A stretch of DNA of 64,000 nt, taken from the NCBI GenBank assembly GCA_034687125.1, contig JAQGBZ010000177.1, forward strand, positions 1 through 64,000. Direction: 5' to 3'. Below the pieces are notes generated by a model, which worked only from the letters and a program-made list of their open reading frames with translations, searched no databases and had not been told where the DNA came from. Below, in pieces: positions 55,709 through 64,000 of this stretch. A program made the position numbers and the translations under genes. Source of the DNA: Neelides folsomi. Taxonomy: Eukaryota; Arthropoda; Collembola; Neelipleona; Neelidae. The first letter of the stretch is position 1. Each line of letters begins with the position of its first letter.

Positions 55709-58350
55709 TAAACATTAAAATGACTTTAAATATATCAATTAGCTAATTATACAATAAATGGGAAATATTCTTATTTTGGTTTATTTATTAGCTTAAAGAT
55801 TATCTTTAAGTATTTATTTATGAATCGTCTTGTTTGTAACATTGAGGTTGATTTTGACATTTATGTTTGAGATTTAGCCACAGGAGTGACAAAGTGGCTC
55901 ATTACATCTCATTACATCTTCTCACTTTTTATTTTTTGCCCATCATTTTACAACCATTTTACAACCATCCATATACTGTACTAATACAGTATATGGATGT
56001 ATTATAGCTGTTGGATGAATATTATAGGGCCATTTGGTGTAAATGCTATATTATAGCTATTAATTATTTGGTGTATGTTGTTGTGAATAGGAAAATCGTA
56101 AGGAAAACTGCATGAGTTTCTTGGCCTCAAAAAGGAAAAAAGGAGGATGAGGAATTGAATTGATCAATCATGTCTTTATACGGAGTTTAATTCAAATATC
56201 CTCAATAGATTTAAGTTAAATGGGAACTCTCAAAACTTGTTTTATTCCTTTCCGTGTTTCCCTTCGGGTCTTCAATGCACATGCAAATATTCATATTCAA
56301 TTTTATTTATTAACTTTATTTATTTATTAATATTCATTAACATTTAATTCATTGTCTTTAAGATTCAAAAGTGCTTTTACTTTTTATGTCTTAACTGTCA
56401 TTTATTTATAAGGAGAAAAAGGGTGCTAATATATTCTATAGAATTCCTTTTAATTAATAATGGTAATTCCTATTAGTAATTAATGAGGGAAAAGGAATTA
56501 AGGATTTGAAGAATGACAATATTGATTGTAATGGAAGAGATTTGTTGGGACGTGACCTTTTTGAAGGAAGGTCAAGGAGATGTTTTTTGTGGATCTTGGG
56601 AGGATTAGTGGAAAGCTCCCCTTCGTATTATAACAATTATTATCCATTTTCTCCTTGTGATAGGAATGGATTGGATGCGGGAGCTAACATTAACATTAAG
56701 TAGGAAATGTAAGTAGGAAATGTTAAAGGAAATGTTTAAACTGTTTAAAGTGTTTAAAGATATTTAAAGAGATATTTAAGCAGTGCTTACTTTTAAATAT
56801 GCTATATAATATATACAATGAATGTTTAAGATTAGGTCCTTCCTATAGTCAACTTTTTGGAACTGACTTATCTTTTAGGCGGAGGGTTTTTAAAGTTTTA
56901 ATCGATGGACCGTGTAGTGTGGGAGGGAGCAAAAAATTCTCTCCACAAATCTCCAGTCAAATGTGACGTTTTTTCTTTACAAAATCATTCGAATCGATGT
57001 GGGAGTCTAAAATTTATAAAATCTAGTATTTTTTTTTTAATTGGAATATTTTTAATTTTAAATCTTAGAGATTTATTATTAAGAATTTTGGTGAATCGTG
57101 AATCGTGATAAAATAGAGAAATAAAGAAATTGATGATCATGAGATATTTACTGTAAAAAGTTTTTAAGTATTTATTGGGTATTCGGGAAAGATTTTTTTA
57201 TTGGTGAATTTTCTTGTAATTGTTATTCTGATCTCGTATGGGAATGATTGAAAATGATTTTGAGATTCCATCTCGGACAATCAATTTTGTCTCAGTATGA
57301 TCATTCTGATTTTATCATTCGGATTTGATTCATTGGCTCTTCAATTCTCTAAATCTCTAACATGGGAGGAATCAATATGGATCTGTGGGGACGTGGAAAT
57401 GAAGTGTGTGAATGGATTCGAAGGGATTCATCGTAGGGGAAATATTATGACCATGGAGATTGTTGGTCTTAACGTCTTAAAGAACGATTTTCAATTCCTT
57501 TCACGATCCTTCTCATCGCATTCGCTTTTGAATCATTCGAGGAGATTTTAAGTCGGACATAAAATTGAGCTTTAACGGCATTAACTCAAATAATATTTTT
57601 TTATTGTAAAATATATTTATAATTTTATAAAATTAAATTAGATTACTAAACTAGAGTTTGAATTAAATTAGAGATTAAAATAAATTAGAGATTAAAGATA
57701 GGATAGGTGTTGATTTCAATAATTGATTTGAATTCCGATGATGCTGATGAATTATTGAAAGAATGTTAAAGGTGTTAAATAGGGAAAGTTGAAGAGGTTT
57801 AAAAAAAGATTTTTTTCATAAGGAAAGTTTTGTTGGAAACGGGCAAAGTTTTTGGCCTTTAGATTTTTTTCTTCCTTTTTTCACTTTTTTTTCTCTTTCG
57901 ACCAAAAGGAGATTCAAATTCGTGCTCTTTTTATTAATGAGCGTTGAAAGCTGTGGAAGATCTCAATTGTTTGCAATTCATACAAGATAAAGTTGGCAAA
58001 CAATTTTAGTCTTTTCCCCTTTCAACTCCAATGTAAACTCACACTTGTTGAAAATGAATATTGACAATCAAAGTTGAGACCAAGATGAAAAGGATAGTTT
58101 TTAATTAGATTCTCCCCTCTAAAAGTAAAAATCCCGAATCGAAGACTCGACCTATGGAATTTACAACAATTTGCAAAAATAAATTCGCTAAACCAACTTG
58201 AAAACAATTTGCAATATACGAAAGTTACAATATTTTTGAAATTTACAACAATTGAAGTCTTTGAATTGAATTTTCAAGAATCGAAGGAAATTTAAACCGA
58301 AGGAAGAATTTTGTTATTGGCGAATAATTTGGAAGTGGAATTGCAAGAAA
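55709..58350. other. AT-rich region without recognised genes
   Basis: Frames at 56506, 56905 and 57297 show no recognisable domain. One hairpin is listed separately. Confidence 0.45.
55966..55999. repeat. Perfect 15-bp stem with 4-base loop
   Basis: CATCCATATACTGTA, loop CTAA, then TACAGTATATGGATG. A compact hairpin. It is too short for a typical microRNA precursor. Confidence 0.6.
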
Positions 58351-58439
58351 ATGTTTCAGTGTATCATCCAGCCGAAGAACGGCTGGGTGGCAACTTACAG
58401 TCGCCCCGAGATGAGAGATGTCTTCCCAGGTAAAAATAT
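58351..58439 (+). CDS. Probable first coding exon of an unidentified gene
   Basis: ATG in a good context (AAGAAAATG) opens MFQCIIQPKNGWVATYSR, then PEMRDVFPG up to a clear donor (CCAG/GTAAAA), phase 1. The peptide has balanced composition and GC-richer codons than the flanks, which is why I think it real. No following exon in phase was found in the window, so the rest may lie beyond the right edge. Family not recognised. Confidence 0.35.
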
Positions 58440-59828
58440 CAAATTACTCATTGAAAGATCAAAGGAGTCCCAAGAATTTACTTATTAAGCTAAAACTATT
58501 CCATGTAATTGAATTTGTCAACGGAAACTACAATTGGCAAATATTTCAATTTTAACTTTTCCTACATTGATTTTTCAAAATTTTAACAAAAATTTGCAAA
58601 CTTTATATTTGCTAAATTCATGAAGCTTTTTTAAGTATTCTTTAGAAAAATTCTCAAGATTTATTTTCACATTTATTTGCGCATTTAGCTAACCTAACCT
58701 AACTGTATACATATATTTACAAGGAAGAGTAATATTAATAGTAATTAGTAATATTCACTCAATTAGTATTTATTCACAAGGAAGGAATTGGAATTCAAGA
58801 GGGTCTTGTCATATCATTTATCTAAAATGAAAAATTAGATTTTAAGTCTTCGCCCATGTCGGCGAATTCGGGAAGAATTTGAAGTTTTGAACTTCTCATA
58901 TTTGCGAATTTTGCCAAGGATTTAAAATGTTCTTGGAAGAGGAAATGAATAAAAAAAGAGTTGTTTTTGATATCGGATAAATCCCCAAAAGAAATTCTTC
59001 GAAGAGGGAATTTAAAAAAGAAATTGAATTTCCACACCTCATTTCTCCACAATTATTAATATGATGAGTCTTCCTACGCATTTTCCATTACTAAGAATCC
59101 AGATATTTTGGTATAACCCTTATATCATGCATCTGTATATAAACATACTCATGTAAGTATATGAAATATTTAGGTATATCTCATTCATATTTACCTATAT
59201 ACTTATATGATTGGCCAATTAGCGGGTTTTATATATAAGGTATATATTATGTTTTTCTGATGGTGACGTCAAAGTATGAAGTTCTATTTATTATGTTTGG
59301 CTATATGAAACTCTCTTTTGATGAATTTTGGGCCGAAAAAAGAGAACATGCGTTGTGAACATCTTGGCATTAAAAGGAACTTCAAATCAATCGATTTTTA
59401 TATAAGGAAATTCATTAAGGCTCTGAACAAGATTCTCTGTCAATTGATTAAGATGATACTTTTATTATCCATTTAAAATATATTGGATTATATCGTATTT
59501 ATTAGATTTTATATTTATTATTAAATATATGCTATATGATATTTATACTATAACATACATGGTTAAATAACTCTAACCATATAAATACATATAGGTATAG
59601 TGTATACATCAAGTATGGTTCTTTTTTACCGGAACTTGTACAGGAACTCTTTAAGTGACTTTAGATAAATGATAAGTGATAGGAACCACGTGGAAAGTGA
59701 GAATTGAGCGATTGAGCTCAAATCTCAACATTGAATCATTCCAATGGATTTGGAACTACTTGGGCTTTAAATGGCTTTACACATTTTTATGTTTGGTCCA
59801 CAGGTAGAAGTTAAGCTAGATGTCTAGG

Positions 59829-59866
59829 ATAGGTTAGGTTAGATGGGTTAGATAGGTTAGGTTAGT
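59829..59866. repeat. Short interstitial TTAGG-type repeats
   Basis: About six degenerate TAGGTTAGG units. TTAGG is the usual arthropod telomere repeat. Shorter tracts lie near 6717, 41208 and 58688. Confidence 0.6.
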
Positions 59867-62693
59867 TTACAGTATATGTCTGTAGAAGGAATTTAAACGA
59901 TGTTTATGAGCCTTATAGGTATTGAATTTTAAATGCGGAAAAGATTCAACATTTTTGATACTTTGGGAATGTGTGGAGTTTGGCCATTCACTCTTGGAAT
60001 CTCATTTTGGACAAAATAAGGAAAAATTCCTTTTTCTTCTTCCACAGCCTCAGGAAAAATTAAATGCGACGGCCATTGATTTCCCCTCACATTAACTTTA
60101 AGTTCTTTTTACCCCAATCACTTTCCACTTGGATTGGAGACAATTTAACACAATGTTCCACTCACTTCTTTTTCCACTATTTTTTTTCTTTTATTTTACA
60201 TAGGTCATTTTAAAATTTATAAAAGTTTTATAAACTTTGAAAGGAATTGAATTGAATTAGGATTTGAATTTTCCAATGAGTTTTTTGTTTTAAAAATATT
60301 TGATATTTTTAGTATGTGGGAAAGAAATGGATGAGGAAGAATGTGAGAAATCAGACAAAGAATTTGAGAACTTTGAGAGTTTGCCTTTAGGGTTTTTAAA
60401 AAGGGGTTTATAAGATATTTATCAACCCGGGTTGTTTTTGTTGTTGAATGTACTAATAAATGGTAATTAGAAAGTGCTGGTTTCAATGGTACTCATCAAT
60501 CTTCCCGGAGAGGCCGTGAATTCCTTCCCACTTTCACTAATTCCACAAAATGTTGTTTTCTTCTCCAAAACAACAATTCCTTCCCTTCGCTTCATTCTCT
60601 CAAGTTGATCAAACTCAAAAAGTCATTTGGCTAAAAGCTTTCAACCTTCTTTTTTATAAACATTTACATTCAAATTATCTTCACAATATTTTTACAAATT
60701 CACAACAAACCCAATTCAAATCATTTCACATTCAATTGGAGAAGACAAATGATATCTAATATTATGACATATTGATATTGAATAATAAGAATAATGACTA
60801 ATGACATATTGACAGTCAAAAAAGTCAAATACTAAAAGTAAGATCAAATAAAAATAAAAAAGACTTAGCCTTTAAAATTATAAAAATATTGCGATTTTAA
60901 ACAATAGGCTTTTATGCAAATTTGAATTTCATTTATGATTTATTAAACTCATCGATGATTTCTAATTTCCTATTGTTTGCTAATTTATTTTAATTGGCTC
61001 CCATTTTCTATTAGTATTATATTATTACAAATTGCAGTAGTGTAATTTACTATACAGGTAGTTTGCATAAATTATTTTTGCCAGGTTGATTGAAAATTAC
61101 ATTTATTTTTCAAATATAGAAAAAGAGGCGTTTTATGTATTTATTATTATTAATATTGATGTCTTTGATGTACACATCTTTATCATAATAATTTATGTGC
61201 AAGTTGCATCAAATTTAATGTTTTTTAGACGATGAGGATGATGAGCGATGTTGGTACATTTAAAGCATTTATTATTTCACATGGATGTTTAGGGGTCTGT
61301 GAAGGGCAAGTTATAAAAAGTTTCATGGTCAGGTTGAGTTCCATCCGGCGTATGGAACAATATTTATAAATATTGAGAATATATCAATATGGGAAATTGT
61401 ATTTCTTGTTTCATTAACTCTAAATCATTTTTATAATTTTACTGTATGCATTTTTACATCTTTAAAGGCTTTAAGGCTTTTAATGGACTTGGACCATTTA
61501 AAGAAAATTTAATGATAAAGATAATTTTGAAATATGTTAAATGGGAATTGGATTTTTTGTTGATTTTTCTGGGACCTTCAAGCTAATGGTTTTTTAAACA
61601 ATTTTGTATTTAACAATTTTGTATTTAACAATTATGGAAGGAGTTTAACCATGCAGTTAATTGAAGTCTTTGAGGGTTTTTGAGAAAATATTGGAATTCT
61701 GTTTCTTGTAATCTCTCGCTTCCATAACTTCTTGTAGCTAATGGGGTTGTTAATGGGGAAGTTATTTTTAACGATGGTTGGACCAATGATTCACATCTAT
61801 CCGTCGCCGACATTTTTTTCGCGAATGTTTCCTTTCCCATTAATTGTTATTCTTTTCCTAATTGGACCACCTCCTTTTACCTTTTATTTATTACTGAGAA
61901 CGCGGAGGAGGGCGGAAATAACTCGAGTTATTTTAAGACCCAACTTTAAAATATTTATTCTTCGCGAACTTCAACAGATTTTCTTTTTTTTCTTTTTTCA
62001 CGACGTAGACGTAGACGTAAATGCATTTAAATTCATTTAAATGGAGTTTATTGAACAAGCTGGAAAATTCAAAAGTTTTAATTTTATTAAATTGTATGAA
62101 AGAATTTAAAGTTATTCTGAGATTAACTTCCTTTTAGAGTTGAATGAACTTACGCGTGATTTTGCATCATTTTATTAAATTTAAACATTCATGATTATTA
62201 ATCAACAATTTAGAATTTTAATTTAAGATAGTGGTTTTGTGTTATCCGAATAAACTTTCTTTATTTTTATTAAATGTTGGTAATATTTTCATTTTAAAAT
62301 AATAAGTAGGTTTAATAATGATTTTGTATATTTTATCTCACGAGCTAAAATATAAAAATTGATGATATTTATTAATATTATTTAATAATCATTTAGCAAT
62401 TTTCTGTTCATATAAATGTACATTGGTGCATCGTCATTTCTATTACAATTTATGGTATATTGGTCTGGCTGGAATTGTTCACATTTGGAATTCACAAACT
62501 GCCCTACTTTCACACTCAGCCTCTGTTTATACAAAACACAATGTGTATTTGCTAAATAATTCCTAAATTCCTATACGAATGTAAAAGGTAAAAGTCGTAA
62601 AAGTGAATAATATTGAGTTATTGAACGATTGGGAATGACAGCTATGTTTACCATTTTACGCACCTTTATAAATTAGAAGGTAACTGTAAGATT

Positions 62694-62800
62694 GGGTGTG
62701 TGTGTGTATGATAAAATATTAATAACACTATACCATATACTAACCTACAGATATTATTAACATTTTACATAAATATATATATATACATATATATATTTGT
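62694..62800. repeat. Microsatellites (GT)n and (TA)n
   Basis: GGGTGTGTGTGTGTATG near 62694-62710, and an AT-repeat interrupted once by C at about 62771-62797. Confidence 0.7.
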
Positions 62801-64000
62801 AAACATGAGAATGAAAATAAATGTAGGGGGAAATCTCATTGTGAAATTTCGTGTTTTCGGCTCTTTGTCAACTTTTACTTTTCCATTTAGTTTTATTTGG
62901 TTGAATCCCTTTCCTTCTCCGCCACTTAATTTGGAGTGTGATGGAATTACTCATTTTGTTTGTACAGCGACCAACGGCAGGTGTTTGGGAAGGGAAATGC
63001 ATTTACGACCATTAGAAATACAATTTGCCATACACACATTATACATATACATACATATAATAATTATTATGATCATCCTTCAACAAATACATTTACCAAT
63101 AATGCCAATAAAGTTCATTCGTATTAATATTTAATATTAATATAAGAATAGTTAGAATACAAGTACAATGTGGGAATGATAGGGATTTGGATTTATGAAG
63201 AAATTATGTATATATTAATTATAGGGAATTGTCAATTGAGGGATTTGGATAAATTTACACAACTTTCGTTTTCGCTTTCATTCTCAGTTCAATTTGCGAG
63301 TAATTGAGAGGGAATTTAATATTTTGATTATTTTCGGTTTGATCATAAAATTTGGAATAATTCATGATTAATTATAATCAAATCATTTGGTTGTGATTAA
63401 AATTATTTTCCTGTAATTAAACTTAAGATTGTGAAAAGGTCCTGGGAAGATTCTGAGAAAATGTCTGGAAAGGAAAAAAAGAATTTTTTAATGGAAAGTG
63501 AGAACTTTTGATTGGGATTCGATTTGATTTTGATGATTTTGATTACGATTTGATTCAATTTGATTTAATTTCAATTTAATTTTATATTTAATTTAATTTA
63601 ATTCTTTGCTAAACTTTTGATATAAAAATTTATTAGATTTCTTCTTAACTTTATTAAGATTTTTTTCTTCTTGTGAGTAAAATTCAATTTAGATTTTAAT
63701 GGACAATTTTTGTCCACATTGATTTTTGTACTTTTTGATTGATCATTAATTGAATTTTATTTATTGTTCATTTAATTTTGTGTTTTAAGTGTAGAACAAA
63801 GGGGATATTTAATTTCCCTCTTGCTTTCAATGAAAGTCTTTCGTTCACATCGACATGGTCGACATCGACCCAATTGATGTGAATTGTTCAAATTTGTTTT
63901 GACTTTGATGGAAGCGCGCCTTTCCCAACAAGGAAACCCGTGCGAATTGAGAGATCGCTCAAATCAATTTTAATTAAATTCCTCTTCCTCCTCTCCATTG

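Larger units (their letters stand above)
58440..64000. other. AT-rich right end without recognised genes
   Basis: The frames at 58822, 60217, 60550, 61741 and 62805 are not supported. Telomere-like and microsatellite repeats are listed separately. It may be the first intron of the gene starting at 58351. Confidence 0.45.

Noticed and set aside
55966-55999. MicroRNA precursor
   Set aside because: A 15-bp stem with a 4-base loop is too short for a standard animal precursor.
62805-63134. 109-codon frame at the right end
   Set aside because: No recognisable domain; second half is a run of Ile/Tyr/His from TA-rich repeats.
1-64000. tRNA and rRNA genes
   Set aside because: I looked for GGTTCGA-type T-loops with matching stems and saw none convincing; a covariance-model scan would be needed to exclude them.

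Overview
The window is AT-rich nuclear DNA from an arthropod, most likely a hexapod. The evidence is genes with many short introns and standard GT-AG junctions, divergent ionotropic receptors (IRs), an odorant-binding-protein-like gene, an NFIRF/NFIRLamide neuropeptide precursor, short TTAGG-type repeats and many small DNA transposons. The species cannot be fixed from the sequence; an early-branching hexapod such as a springtail is only a guess. Gene models were spliced by hand from reading frames, splice signals and recalled family features; no database search was possible.

Left part (1-28 kb): a chemosensory and transposon-rich region. It starts with a Tc1-like transposase fragment at the edge, then an IR gene broken by one in-frame TAA (2220-4553). 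A repeat field follows at 7.0-8.3 kb. Mitochondrial glutamate dehydrogenase (6 exons, 8958-11338), a four-span membrane protein with a His-rich tail and one in-frame TGA (11888-13576), and an odorant-binding-protein-like gene with one in-frame TAG (14520-15380) come next. Then come an intact IR on the minus strand (15506-17701), a long-armed transposon (17800-19125), a small secreted protein (19619-20364), an intact IR on the plus strand (21589-24075), a decayed zinc-finger gene and two IR fragments (26.6-27.9 kb).

Middle part (28-46 kb): gene-dense and conserved. A CYB5D1-like cytochrome-b5-domain gene (28009-30619, minus) lies head to head with a SPAG1 N-terminal-domain gene (31338-32471, plus); both families are linked to cilia or axonemal dynein assembly. 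A 17-exon neprilysin-type M13 metallopeptidase follows (33659-37963). Next are two paralogous minus-strand genes of unknown function with identical exon lengths (38357-39221 and 42483-43264), and between them the neuropeptide precursor (39802-40314). BRK1 (44500-45339, minus), a WAVE-complex subunit, sits inside the first intron of a tentative plus-strand gene (43692-48273).

Right part (46-64 kb): almost no recognisable coding sequence. It holds four of five copies of a short palindromic element with ACAGGGTGGGCC-type ends, some hairpins and simple repeats, and one likely first coding exon at 58351. It may be intergenic DNA or long introns.

Most notable: (a) a transposon family with GGCT ends and 8-bp target duplications, one member carrying an IS630/Tc1-type transposase fragment and a paralogous empty site elsewhere in the window; (b) three genes, each with a single in-frame stop in an otherwise open, spliceable frame; (c) a 60-bp segment flipped inside one arm of the long-armed transposon; (d) the uncharacterised paralogous cysteine/histidine gene pair.
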